Below the pieces are notes generated by a model. That model saw only the letters and a list, made by a program, of their open reading frames with translations. It had not been told where the DNA came from and did no database searches. A stretch of DNA of 64,000 nucleotides from Carya illinoinensis (taxonomy: Eukaryota; Streptophyta; Magnoliopsida; Fagales; Juglandaceae). The stretch lies in assembly GCF_018687715.1 (NCBI RefSeq), contig NC_056754.1, positions 21,137,001 to 21,201,000 on the forward strand, read 5' to 3'. This document shows, in pieces, positions 1 through 10,817 of the stretch (its first letter is position 1; each line of letters begins with the position of its first letter). Made by a program: the position numbers and the translations under genes.

Positions 1-920
1 CCGTGCTTTAGTGTTTGCAAAAGGAGATAACCTTGACTGAATTAAGGAAAAAAAAAAAAAAATCTTTAAAATGAGTAAAGCAAGATAATTCAAACACAAA
101 AAGATACTCTTAACAACCTTGGTAACCATCAATTGCCATAACTGGGCTCGTCTCGAGCCTGGGTCTTTCAACCATGGTCGATTGTCCACCAAGATATACA
201 ACTTCTTGCTTTCACTAGCCAGAAAAAGGCTAAGATCGGAAAGATAAGACTGCAAGTCACTGCAAACATATATACAAGATGCATCATATTAGTGACGATT
301 CAAGCAAACTAAAAGGTACCCTTCAAAGTTAGCACCACCACCATATCAGATGGTTGGCCGATGAACAAAATTATCGCTGATATTCTACTAATTTTGTCCG
401 ATCCCTAAAAGACCCTTACACGGATACTCTACAACAGAAAGTTAAATGTTTGTAATTTGTTTCGTATGATTCACTTGATTTTGCATTAACCCCAATCGAA
501 AAGCTCTTAATGACTTTAATGTTAACCAACTTCAGCGCATGCTCAACCATATTCAGCTCCTTAACTAAAGCCAGAATCAAATTAGACACTACAAATCTGA
601 GAGAGAAAGGGCTAACTAATGAGCAAAGAAACATTAAAAAACACATAAAAAAAAGTTAGAAAATCTACTCGTTCTTCGTTCTTCTAAGCCAATCTTCACC
701 CCAAATTCCAAAAAGGAACAAGAAAAGGGTGGTTCCAAACTATATCGAGTGAAATCAAGGAAGGTCACACAAAACATGCATTGAGTTTGAAATTTTTAAC
801 CAATCATGCAAATATGAAAAAGAATTTAAGGGAAGAGGAAAGGAAGAAAAGAGAGAAAGCTTACCCAATTTGCAAACTTGTGAGGGGGAAAAAGCATTTC
901 CCATCATCACTATTCCCCAT
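1..920 (-). CDS. conserved plant protein of unknown function, N-terminal exons (gene continues off left edge)
   Basis: Three exons can be read on the minus strand: 920-865 (ATG at 918-920, 18 codons plus 2 bases), 259-118 and 36-1. The donors are GTAAGC (864) and GTTGTT (117), the acceptors TTTGCAG (260) and ATTCAG (37), and the phases join without a shift. The 78 residues contain ILVDNRPWLKDPGSRRAQLW and QLMVTKSRLSPFANTKAR, a pattern I recall at the N-terminus of an uncharacterised plant protein family, possibly membrane-associated further on. No catalytic motif is visible in this part. The first intron is long (605 bp, AT-rich), the second is 81 bp. The start is chosen because this ATG alone opens the frame that splices in phase to exon 2. 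Function unknown; the exon structure is well supported, the family recollection is weak. Confidence 0.75.
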
Positions 921-1441
921 CAACAAGACTCTGTACGCCGAATTTCCCAACCAATTCAGAAGAGTTCACTGCTTGACACCATTATATACAGAATTCACCA
1001 CGTTAAACACATTTACAAACACTGACGCATTTATATATATACACACCACACAGAAAAATAGAGAGAGGACCTCGAATCCATGAGAAGGAAGGAGGAGAAC
1101 CGAGAATGACAAAGATGGAGTGGGAGAGGGAGAGATCGCAAAGGAACTTCATAAGAAGGAGGGAGTTCAGGGTGGAAAAATGGACGGCGGCAGAGAAATC
1201 AAGCGGAAAAGAAAGAGCAGACGCGCAGCCGAACAACCGGACGGGTAGAGACCTTCTATATATATTGAGAGAGGAGAGACAAAAGAGGGGTTCGGTGTGT
1301 GTATTTATAAAGGCGAGTTCATTCATCCATCCGCAAAACTCATAAATAGTTGTTTTCTCTTTTTACTGCGACTGCCGTGAATGAGATTCAAATTATAATA
1401 TGATAGAATAGAAATGCTTTTGTATCTGTTTTCTCTGACTT

Positions 1442-1477
<36 letters not shown>

Positions 1478-1500
1478 TCGGATCTGTCTTCAATTTCCGG
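921..1500 (-). promoter_or_regulatory. putative promoter and 5' UTR region of the gene at 1-920
   Basis: This stretch lies upstream of the minus-strand ATG at 920. It is purine/pyrimidine-rich and has two TATA-like runs (about 1032-1042 and 1257-1266) and a CT microsatellite at about 1446-1472, a composition common in plant 5' regions. The short open frames here look like chance frames in low-complexity sequence. Inference from position only; no transcription start can be fixed. Confidence 0.35.
1446..1472. repeat. (CT)n microsatellite
   Basis: About 13 uninterrupted CT dinucleotides, upstream of the minus-strand gene at 1-920. Confidence 0.85.
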
Positions 1501-1958
1501 TTGCTTGGGTTGGAAGGCGTGTCCAATCGAGGAGATGGATAAGTTCGGAGTTTACGCGTCAAATGAGAACCAGGGGGGGCATAAGTGTAAAATCAAGATA
1601 ATCGGATCCAGTACCTTCCCGCCACGATCGTCGACAGGAAGACAGATAAGAGAGATGGAGAGATTTCTGGGAAGGAGAGGTTGGAAAGGGCAAAGGAAAA
1701 CACTGGGCTACAACCGCGACATTCGCCCTTTGAGATCAGATGCTATCCACTCTATTTTGACGTGTCGTTCCATATTTGTTAACATCTGTATCGTGTAGTC
1801 TACGTGCGCCTCCCACTTAAATGTCGATAACCTTTTTTTTTTTTTTTTTTTTTTCTTACTAGTCGGAAGATAATTTCTTCTCGTTTCCGAAACGGCATGA
1901 GAATATTCTTTGAGTTGTAAGAACTTTAGTTCCAGTAAAATAAAAAATAAAAAATAAA

Positions 1959-2130
1959 GAGCAATGCTACGTACAGTCATAGAATTGTAAACGCCGTACA
2001 ATTATTTTGAAAAAAGAATAGAGTCCACGATTAAAAAGTTAGTTTTTTTTATGTGGGTCCTATATTAATTCATTTTTTTCAAAGCGACTGCACGCCGCTT
2101 GCACAACCACAACTGTAAATATCATTTCTC
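1959..2130. mobile_element. palindromic MITE, family A
   Basis: The left end reads GAGCAATGCTAC and the right end is nearly the reverse complement (ATATCATTTCTC). The whole 172 bp is a long imperfect inverted repeat with an AT-rich centre. Related copies occur at 4153, 6195, 18791 and 27161. It is too short to encode protein. Confidence 0.6.
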
Positions 2131-3719
2131 TTTTACAAATACCATAAAACTTATATTTTTGTTTCTATCACAAGTTAATCTTTAAATTTTTAAAGAGTTT
2201 TACTACATACAAGCAAAGTTACGTACTAATCTGCGTGTCAATATTGATTACTTCATATTCAAAATTTAAATTAGCACTGTTTTCAATAAAATTTATTTTT
2301 TAATCAATCACATTAGATTGGTGCACATATTAGTGCGTAATTATACTTATAATTAAATTTTTTCATTCCTAAAAATTTGCAACCAGAAGATTTTGAAGTG
2401 AATAAAAAAGTGTTTAAATAGTAAAATAATATGATATATTTTGTAAAATATAATATATTTAAATAGTGAGATGAGATACTTAACGGATGGTAGTGTAACA
2501 ATACTCTAGCATTATCGTAGAGATATTGTAGAAATAGTTGAAAAATTATAGACAAGATAAAACTTTGTATTTTATCGTTTAAATAAGCAAATGAGACTTG
2601 TTCTACCTAATTGTATGACATCCAAATCGACCTTAATCTTTAAAATCTTAAAAGTTGGTGACGAGAGGGTTTCCTTTGATGAAAAGTGGCGTGGTCCTAT
2701 ATATAATTAAGGTAGAAAGAGAGAATATTTGTAAGCTACTGATTAAATGTTATCAAATATTCCTTCCTTAGCACTTCAACCTTTTAGGTACTATTGTCTT
2801 CTTTTTTGTTTTTAAGAAAAGAAGATCGAGTTTGAAATTCTACAAAGTCATAATTTGTTTTCGGGTTCTGGAAGGCATTCCTCCCTTTGCTCGCATGGAT
2901 CCATTTTTCTACTGGGTGGGGTTCCTTATAAAAAAAAAAAAAAAAAACTTGTTACAGTGATTGCAATGCTCGGAAAAGAGAAGATGTAAAAAAGAAAAAC
3001 GCAATGATTCAATGAACCATAAATTGAAACTCATTTTCCAATGTGGTTTGCATTAATTGAACAAATGGATGAGAGAGAAGGGAGCTTCCCTGACCAGATA
3101 GAACGAGGGAATTATCTTCAATATTTTAGAGATGGAAGATATGGAAGTTCTTCAGAGTGACAGTTCGCTAACTGTTCAAGTAACCAGCCGTGTTGATACT
3201 TTCAAATCTCTTACGACATTTTGAATGATTGTGATGATTTGAATTTTAAAAACAAAACCAAACTGACTACTCAATAAAATGAAAAGGTTGCTTAAAAAAT
3301 ATTATTTTAATTTTGAAAATTACTACTTCGACCGCTCCTCCCTCCCGCTTGATGTGAAATGCCCACGTGGCCTGTTTTTAAATAATAAAAAATAAAATTT
3401 TGAATACATAACATTCTCTCTTCTCTCAAATATTTTTTTTTTCTTTCTCAAAATCCATTGGCCACAAGCCAAACCTATTGATTTTTCTTCGAATCCATAG
3501 TCCGCAAGTCAGCCTAGTTCCTTCTAAAAATCCTTCTCCCCCGTACAAGCCTTCCTCAACATCGTAAAAGCCTTCCTGTCATGCCAGTTCATTTTCACGG
3601 CATCTAACTCTTTCTAATGGTCTCTCTTAACAGGTAAAGCCCTGTAATAAGCTGAAACGATTGCAGAGAAGAATATTTGCCTAACACCTTCTGATGCACC
3701 CTGCAAGTGAAAAAAAATT

Positions 3720-3732
<13 letters not shown>

Positions 3733-3752
<20 letters not shown>

Positions 3753-3753
3753 G
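3733..3753. repeat. (AG)n microsatellite next to (AT)n
   Basis: About ten AG dinucleotides follow a TATATA run at 3721-3731. Confidence 0.8.
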
Positions 3754-4152
3754 GTATAGGAAAGAAAGAAGCTCATAGTGACCAAAATTAATTTGGTTTC
3801 AATCCAGATGCGTGAGAGTGAAGGGAAAAGAAGGAGATGGAGGGGAGTTACAGTCCACCAGTGACGGTAAAAGGACAAAGAAGAAGTCCAGAAGCCAAGA
3901 TACTTATTGAACTTTTTCTCTTTTTTTTTTTTAATATTTTAATATAATATCACGTGGCATAACACGAACTTGACACCTCAAGGCTCAAGCAGGAGAGGCG
4001 AGTGGGAGGGACAAGCGGTGATTGTTAAACGACTTTTTAATTTTTATGTTTTTCCGTTTATACTCGTGAAATTTCATTTTGCACCACAAATGTTCATAAT
4101 ATTTTCTGATCATACCCAAACCTATCAAAACTAATAACGATATACATTTAAA

Positions 4153-4286
4153 AAGTAATATTATATATAATCATAAATATTTTAAATCTTATTTTTATAA
4201 AAAAATAAAATTTATTATTAAAATATTAATTTTTTTAAAATAATTATACGGTCTTTATACACTCACGACTACAAATATCATTTCTC
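4153..4286. mobile_element. palindromic MITE, family A (decayed copy)
   Basis: The right half, ending CTACAAATATCATTTCTC, matches the right end of the 1959-2130 copy. The left half is AT-eroded but still roughly complementary. Confidence 0.45.
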
Positions 4287-5130
4287 ATATTTAAAATTAT
4301 TTTTTTTTTTAAATATAATCCTTTCATTTGTTAATTTTTTAGTGAGTTATATATAATGCATTCACAAAAATTTATTTATTTATTATTATTATTTTTTTTA
4401 AAAAAAGCCACCAATGTGTAGCAATCACTAGAAGAGGTTACTCCCTGTCCTCCTAGTAGCAAGTATCAGCCCGGGCATGACTTGGGTTGGGGAGCTTCCC
4501 CGCCTGCCTCTACAGAGCAAGGGTGAAGGGAGGCTCCTCCTGAGTAGGAGTGCACCCTTTTTTTCGCTGAAAATTTTAATATTTTTTAATATTTTTAATT
4601 ATTATTTTTTCCACTTTTTGTCTATAACTTTTCGATAAAAATTTGGTTTTCCCTTTTTAAGTTTTTTCTTTAGGATCTCAATCTTTTGTTATTACTTTAT
4701 GATATATGGTTTTTTTTTGTTTTACTTTTTAATTTTTTTAATTATTTCAGGATTTTCTATTTTAAAAAATTGAGCTTTTTTAAATGATCTGTTTATTTTA
4801 AAAAGACTTTTTTTTTTAGCATTTTTACTTTTTAAATTTGTGTGGAACTAACTAAACCACTCAGAATGCATGTTCGTTTTATCACAAAGGGATAGAAACT
4901 CATAAACATCATGTGAGAACCTCTAACAAAATTTTAAGGATGTTTGAATGTAAACATAGAATTATAAAATTTAAAAACACAAGAAATAATATATGAAAAA
5001 TAAAAATTTAGAAATAGTGCTTACAAAACAAGTGAAAATAGATGAATTGATTGCTAGTATATCTTTTTAAAAAGAAAATATTTTAGATACAAATAAATTA
5101 TATAAAAATAAATTAATATAATTTAATAAA

Positions 5131-5343
5131 ATGAGAAATACTACACATCATTCCACACCACACACTTTATATATTAAAATAATATTTTTTATTTTTTTAT
5201 TTTTTATTTCATTTTATTCTTATTAAACTAATTAAATTATTCTATTTATCATCTATACACTATATATTTATTATAAAAAAATGAAAAAAAATTTAAAATA
5301 AATATGGTATGTGAAGTATGAGGATGATAAAAAAAATTTTTCT
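5131..5343. mobile_element. short interspersed repeat family B, copy 1
   Basis: About 210 bp closely matching 5608-5810 in the same orientation: GAGAAATACTACACATCATT at the start, a CATTTTATTCTTATTAAA block in the middle, and GATGATAAAAAAAATTTTTCT-like sequence at the end. The ends are weakly complementary. Probably a MITE. Confidence 0.55.
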
Positions 5344-5607
5344 AATAAAATACATCAAATTTTAAAATTAAACATCTAAAATAAAAATATTATTTATTTA
5401 AAATACACCAGAAAAAAAAATCCTAAATTAGGAGTACGTGGAAATTCCAGAGCGTGGTGGGGTCCTGTGTTTATCGCATGTCACGCCCCCCGCCTTTCAT
5501 ATTTGGACGCATCTGAGCCCCCCGTGGAAAAGGATCACCGATTTCCTTGTGGTAGGGGCCCAGGTAACCTTTGTAATGGTCCAATGGAAGAAAATGGCAT
5601 AAAAAAT

Positions 5608-5810
5608 AGAAATATATTATATATCATTTCACACTACACATTTTATATATTAAAATATTATTTTTTATTTATTTTATTTTATTTTATTCTTATTAAATTA
5701 ATTAAATTATTCTATTTATCATCCACACACAACATATTTATTATAAAAAATGAAAAAAAATTAAAATAAATATAGTGTATAAAGTGTAAGGATGACAAAA
5801 AGATTTTTCT
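5608..5810. mobile_element. short interspersed repeat family B, copy 2
   Basis: Direct-orientation relative of 5131-5343, sharing the same central block and the right end with GATGACAAAAAGATTTTTCT. The two copies flank a 264-bp segment containing a GC-rich island. Confidence 0.55.
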
Positions 5811-6194
5811 TAAAAAATATAACTACAACAGTCTTGACTTTTGACTCACTCTTATTTAATCCTAATGTGAAATCATTGTTCATCAATTTTATATTTTCTT
5901 AAATATAAAAAATTATTTAAAAGATGAAAAAGTATCATGTTTCATGTTTATAATATAGGATTGAATGTGAAATAAAAGTATAGTATTAACAGGATGAATG
6001 TACATTACTTGTCTTATCTCACCTTCCATCTTATTTTATAAATATGATATTTTTTATTACTTTCGGATCATCTTTTAACTTTTAAAAAAATAATAATAAT
6101 TGAAAAGGTGATGAGTAATGTATTACAAGTGCGACAATAATTTAATATATAATAAGAGTAGAATGATAATATAATGTATAATAATAATAGAAAA

Positions 6195-6354
6195 GAAATA
6201 ATAATTACAGTCGTGAGCGTGTAAGCGTCGTTAAAAAAATGAATAAATAAGTAACTTACATGAAAAAAATTAATTTTTTTTAATAGTAAATTTTATTTTT
6301 TTCAAAATGACTGTATAATATTTATACACTCAATGATTATATGTAGCATTATTA
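6195..6354. mobile_element. palindromic MITE, family A
   Basis: The left part contains ACAGTCGTGAGCGTGTAAGC and the right part is its approximate inverse ending TATATGTAGCATT. The layout matches the 1959-2130 copy. Confidence 0.55.
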
Positions 6355-6866
6355 TTTTTAAAAAGATTATGCGGTACCTACACGTTACAAATATCATTTA
6401 TCATATTATATTATATAAATTCTATAAAAACTGTCTTTATCTCATTATAATGAAGTAATAATTTTTATTAGTCTTTATATATAGTTTGTGAAAAATAAAA
6501 AAAATCTAAAAATAACAAAAATGTCACATTATTTTAGACAGTGGAATGACAACGACAACGTGGTTTGTTATGTTATACTATATTATATTTTTTTATCTTT
6601 ACCATGTTGAGGTTAGTTTATTTATTATTTTTTTCAGAAACAAGAGGTTGAATGATTGATTATAATTATTAAATTTCATATCTTCCGGACAAAATAGAAG
6701 TGTTTGGAATGGACAGATTCTCATGGTATAAAAAGTAAATAAAGTGGATATGCATAGGCCCTAGGGTGCATGCATAGCCATCATGAGTTATAATTGCTGT
6801 ATGGGAGGCAAGTGGGCTGTGTCATCAGTCATGGTGTCAGGGAAATAAAAAAAAAAGGAAAAAAAT

Positions 6867-7240
6867 TATTATAAAACTATCGAAAGGAGAGAGAGATAGA
6901 ACTCAAGGAAGTTATGAAACTTATGAATTTCTTAAAAAATTCAACGATATATATAGGCGTACAAAAGGAACTATGCCAGTTACTATGCAGTACTATGCTG
7001 GTACTGTGCATATGTACTATGCCAGTTACTATGCAGTACTATGCTAGCACTATGCACTGTGCGATGTCGGTCATTTACTATGCCAGTTACTATGCAGTAC
7101 TATGTTGGCACTATGCGCACTGTGCGATGTCGGCCATTTACTATGCCAGTTACTATGCAGTACTATGCTGGCACTATGCACTGTGCATTTGACGGCTAGC
7201 TCAAGGTGGTCATACAATTTTACAATGTTATTTTACAACA
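6867..7240 (-). repeat. 3' LTR of the gag-only element
   Basis: 374 bp. In element orientation it starts TGTTGTAAAATAAC. The distal end is TATTATAAAAC where the partner LTR has TGTTATAAAAC, so the terminal CA has mutated to TA. It contains a run of imperfect 45-63 bp tandem units at about 6970-7190. Confidence 0.9.
6970..7190. repeat. tandem repeats inside the 3' LTR
   Basis: Four successive units each begin ACTATGCCAGTTACTATGCA and continue with a variable TACTATGCTGGCAC part. The two longest units add GTGCGATGTCGGCCATTT. Unit length ranges from about 45 to 63 bp. The same array is present in the other LTR. Confidence 0.85.
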
Positions 7241-7251
7241 CTCCCCCTTTG
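7241..7251 (-). other. polypurine tract of the gag-only element
   Basis: On the minus strand this reads AAAGGGGGAG directly before the TG of the 3' LTR, the expected position of the plus-strand primer. It fixes the element's orientation. Confidence 0.8.
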
Positions 7252-7273
7252 GATGACCACATATAATGAATAT

Positions 7274-7443
7274 GCCTCGTTAAAACCTTGCCAAGGAAAA
7301 ACCCTGTGGGAAAAAAATCAATGGCGAAGGAAAAAGAGTACAATATTCATGTGTACCGTAAAATGCTTTAAGATTGCCTCATTAAAACCTTGCGAAGGAA
7401 AATCCAGTGGGATAAAACCTTAGCGAAGGAAAAAGAGTACAAT
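7274..7443. repeat. duplicated ~68-bp motif upstream of the polypurine tract
   Basis: Two copies (7274-7343 and 7376-7443) share GCCTC-TTAAAACCTTG, AAGGAAAA-CC-GTGGGA and GCGAAGGAAAAAGAGTACAA. I recall similar motifs near the 3' ends of various plant LTR elements; that is recollection only. Confidence 0.7.
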
Positions 7444-7826
7444 CAGCATAAGTCTTCAAGACGTTACTCCCCCTGAAAAGTGCATGATAAAAGGTCTTCA
7501 AGTCTCCGCATTCCAATGTTCTTCTTGATATCAATTTCAACTTTCTTCTCATGAATTGCAATGATCTTCTTGTATGTATTTGAAAGATAACTCGCATTTG
7601 TACATCCAACTAACTGTGGACTTGATCCATGTTGATAAAATAATCACAACTGGATCTTTCTGCTGATCACTACTCTTCTGGAGTTGTACTCTTCTGGAGT
7701 TCTTGTAAATAATACAGTTAGTGGAGAATTCATCAATATTAAACCGCTAACCTCATTTTTAATAAAAACGGTGGCCAGCCTTTTGAGATCAGACAAGCAC
7801 CGCAGATTTTCAACTCCTCTGTAGGT

Positions 7827-7912
7827 GTCAGGCGTGCTGTTAGGTGCTGCAACTGTCAAGCGTGCTGTCAGGCGCCTCAGCTGTCAGGCGTGCTGTCGAG
7901 CGCCGCAGAGCT
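7827..7912. repeat. three tandem ~28-bp GC-rich repeats
   Basis: Units at 7827-7854, 7855-7882 and 7883-7912 share GTCAGGCGTGCTGT followed by AGGTGC/AGGCGC-like sequence. They end 64 bp before the TATA box at 7976. Confidence 0.85.
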
Positions 7913-7975
7913 ATGAAGCTATATTTCGTCTCTTTTCTCTTGCTTCACGAGAGATGTTGTATCATAATTTTTCTC

Positions 7976-7983
7976 TATAAAAG
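7976..7983 (+). promoter_or_regulatory. TATA box for the antisense ORF
   Basis: TATAAAAG within CTCTATAAAAGAG. It is followed by a pyrimidine-rich, AUG-free leader of about 75-100 bp, and the first ATG is at 8084. The layout is that of a plant pol II core promoter on the strand opposite to gag. Confidence 0.5.
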
Positions 7984-8083
7984 AGATATTCAGCTCATCT
8001 TCATTCACATCTCATCTTCTTCACTTTTATGTAATCATACTGCATTTTTACTCTGCAATCTCTTTCTGCATTTTTACTCTGCA

Positions 8084-8509
8084 ATGGCTCAGCGATCTTC
8101 TCATGGCCAATATATGAGGTACTCTGCACCTCGTTCATCAGCTGTTCCTGCTTCTACCACAGGTGCTATCATGCAATATAATGATCTGACTCGTAAGGCA
8201 GATAATGAAGCTATCTATGAGCTTGTGAGTCTCGGTACCCGATACTCATCATCCATTGTCGCATTTTCTCAGCGACTGCAATCCAGAACTTGTGGAGTTG
8301 ACGATCTCCACGAGAATATTGCTATACTTCAGCGACTTCTTCTGGAGTCCAACATGAAGATAGAATCAATAAAGTAAGAGAATAGGAATTTAAAATCCTT
8401 GCTTAAATCTTCTTTTCGATTGCACACCGCTTTAGATAGGGATGCCATGCAGATTCTTGAAGAACAAGAGCATTTGAAGAATGAGGCAAAGTGCCTTAAA
8501 TTTCTGTAA
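8084..8509 (+). CDS. antisense ORF inside the gag-only retrotransposon, interrupted by one stop
   Basis: The ATG at 8084 opens a frame of 141 codons closed at 8507-8509, with one in-frame TAA at 8375-8377. After the stop the same frame continues with comparable composition. The first part starts MAQRSSHGQYMRYSAPRSSA and is rich in Ser and Arg. The second part (from about residue 40) is rich in Leu, Glu and Lys with heptad-like spacing (DLHENIAILQRLLLESNMKI, later MQILEEQEHLKNEAKCLKFL), suggesting a coiled coil. It lies on the strand opposite to gag and has its own TATA box. I recognise no family. It could be a captured host fragment or an element-specific accessory gene; the stop suggests this copy is broken or read in two pieces. 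Confidence 0.5.
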
Positions 8510-10318
8510 TTCTTGTTTCAAGATAATAAAATAATATTTCACAAATATTCATATTTGTGTTTCTATCTTTTGGTAAATGTTCTGTGTGCTTTATTTCTTC
8601 TTTAATAATGCACATTTCATATCAAACCCATAATATGAATCTGAAATACTAATTGTATTAAAAGATGGCATTTCATGACTAATAACATCATCCATCTTCC
8701 CCTTGAAGCTGCAAGGGTTTCAGATTTATATTTCAAATATGTGTAGTTTTTATGAGTTCTTCTGGAGTTTCAATGACATTTAAATCATATATATAAACTG
8801 CAATAATAGCTTGTTTTCATTTGCGTTTGGATTGTTTTAGATCATATAAGGATCTTTGAAACTTGATAGAATACATATTTCCAGATGTATTCATATTAGA
8901 AGTTTCAGACATTTTCTATCCTTCAGGGATTTTCATATATATATATATATATCATGATCCAATGATCCATATAAATATGCAGTTAATCATGCATATCCAA
9001 ACTCTCGGTAACTTTCAAGCTAATAAAAATCTCAATATGATTTCAACCACTTTAAAAACATATCAATATTGTTTTTTCGAGAAATTAACTTGTGATCTCT
9101 ATATCACATTTTCATATTAAAAGCTTCAGGCCTTTTATATCATGTATATAAATATCCACTGATATTTAACAAAAATCACCTCTTTAGGTATTTGGATTTC
9201 AAGTCAATATTTATCATATTTTACTTAGTGATATCAATTCTGCATATCAATTCTGCAGGAATTGAGAAACTGACTCGTGATTTATATATCACATTTTTAT
9301 TTCCTTTCTATAAATACCCACTGACATTCAACAAGCATCACCTCTTTAGGTGTTTGGACTATAAGTCCCGATGCATCATATTTTACTAGTGAATCAATTC
9401 TGCAGGAATTGTTTCTTTCAAATTTGGCCAATATTTTACGTCGTATCCTTCGACGATTCTTGATTCACTTTCATCATTATTTCTGGTAATGTTAATTGCC
9501 ATCTCATATGGAAATACGTTGTTGACAACGATTTTATTTCTATTCATAATTTCTCCATTATTCATGAAATGTAACGAGATCTCGTTATTTTCAGGTACCT
9601 GTCCCTCTTCAAGGGAAGGCATTTTCATGAAAAACCTCTTCAGGAGGCACTCTTCAGGAGATTTATACTCTTCAAGAGTTTATATAGGAGAATTTTATAC
9701 AGAAAATTTGGATGGACTTTATTGCTTGTTCTGTGGGTATGGCCTCTTCAGGAGCACCAAATTATTTGTGCTTTTCTCTTTTGAGATGCTCTATCTTTTG
9801 TATCAATACGTCTCACATGCCTTTAAACATGTCTTTAGACTGCTGAATTTCTTAATTGTCCTACAGGGACTTCAATCCTCGCTGGGATTTTAGCAGCTAG
9901 AATATGAGACATTTTTATCTTATTGCATCCAAAATTTAATTATCATCTGAACTTCTGGTTCACATATGATAATCAAGATAACGTCGAATTATTTCATCTT
10001 ATTTGCTTCTGGCAAATTTTTCTTTCCACTTCTGATGGTAAGACTTTATAATAAAAGAATCTTCTGGTTCTTTTATGGACGTCCATATGAAAATCATTCG
10101 ACTCATCATAATTGATTTTGGATGATCAAGATAACCATTAAAAGATACAAATATTTTAAATCATATCACATTTTGATGCATCATAATATTTGATTCAATA
10201 ATTTGTATAATATCATCTCAAAGAGAAAGCTTACAGCTTTTCCAATACGAGCTTCTGGCCCAAAAAGATATTCATTATCACGTCCAATCTCTTAGTTTCT
10301 TTGAATGAAACGCATCAT
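8510..10318. other. non-coding interior of the gag-only element
   Basis: AT-rich sequence with no credible gene. The octamer-like words CTTCAGGAG, CTTCAGGG and CTTCTGG recur many times on the plus strand (for example near 8758, 9641, 9653, 9749, 10063 and 10329). No polymerase motifs are found in any frame. Confidence 0.7.
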
Positions 10319-10625
10319 TCTTTTTACTTCAGGGAATAGAATGATGTAAATTCATTATCATTCATTTCAGGGAATGATATAGATCTAGTAAGACGTGACT
10401 AATGATTCTTATCAAAAACTCATTATTTTGCTCAGTCACTGAAAGAGCTGACACAAATTTAGAATATATTGTGAATGTTTACATTTCATATTACTACTTC
10501 AGGAGTATACTCGATATTGCTACTTCAGGAGCACATTCGAGACGTTCATTCAAATATATATTCTTTCCACAATTTCAATTATGCAACTTCAGGTGCATAA
10601 ATCATAATGAATTTTTGGTACAAGT
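10319..10625 (-). pseudogene. decayed second copy of part of gag
   Basis: This stretch aligns by eye with about 11226-11590 of the intact gag. Shared blocks include GGGAATGATATAGA, ACTCATTATTTTGCTCAG, CAGGAGCACATTCGAG and CAGGTGCAT in the same order and spacing apart from deletions. It has lost its reading frame. It implies a tandem duplication of the gag 3' half followed by decay of the downstream copy. Confidence 0.65.
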
Positions 10626-10817
10626 ATCACTCATATGAGATACTCAATAAAATTATTGATTTAGGGCGATCCTTCAGGGATGCTCCATTTCCATTCTCAG
10701 ATAAATCATATCATCAATAATTTATAACAAGTATAAAAGAATAAATAAAACTTTCATTACTACAAAACATTGCAGAATATAAAAATATTTTATAATAAGA
10801 TAAAGGAAATACATTAA

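Larger units (their letters stand above)
1501..6861. other. intergenic, AT-rich, MITE-bearing spacer
   Basis: No gene is supported. Most of it is AT-rich with poly-A/T runs (for example 1832-1853 and 2931-2946), an AG microsatellite near 3733, several short palindromic MITEs listed separately, and two small GC-richer islands (about 4430-4560 and 5450-5590). The frame at 1505-1798 shows no recognisable protein. Confidence 0.6.

Noticed and set aside
1505..1798. 97-codon plus-strand frame upstream of the first gene
   Set aside because: No recognisable protein pattern, no splice context, and it overlaps GA-rich low-complexity DNA. Most likely a chance frame.
6914..7192. 92-codon Cys/Tyr-rich frame in the left LTR, repeated at 12026-12304
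   Set aside because: It is the translation of the ACTATGC tandem repeats in the LTRs, so its repeated peptide reflects DNA repeats rather than a gene.
9489..9893. 134-codon plus-strand frame inside the gag-only element
   Set aside because: Hydrophobic and low-complexity, with no start context or family. It is driven by the repeated CTTCAGG words.
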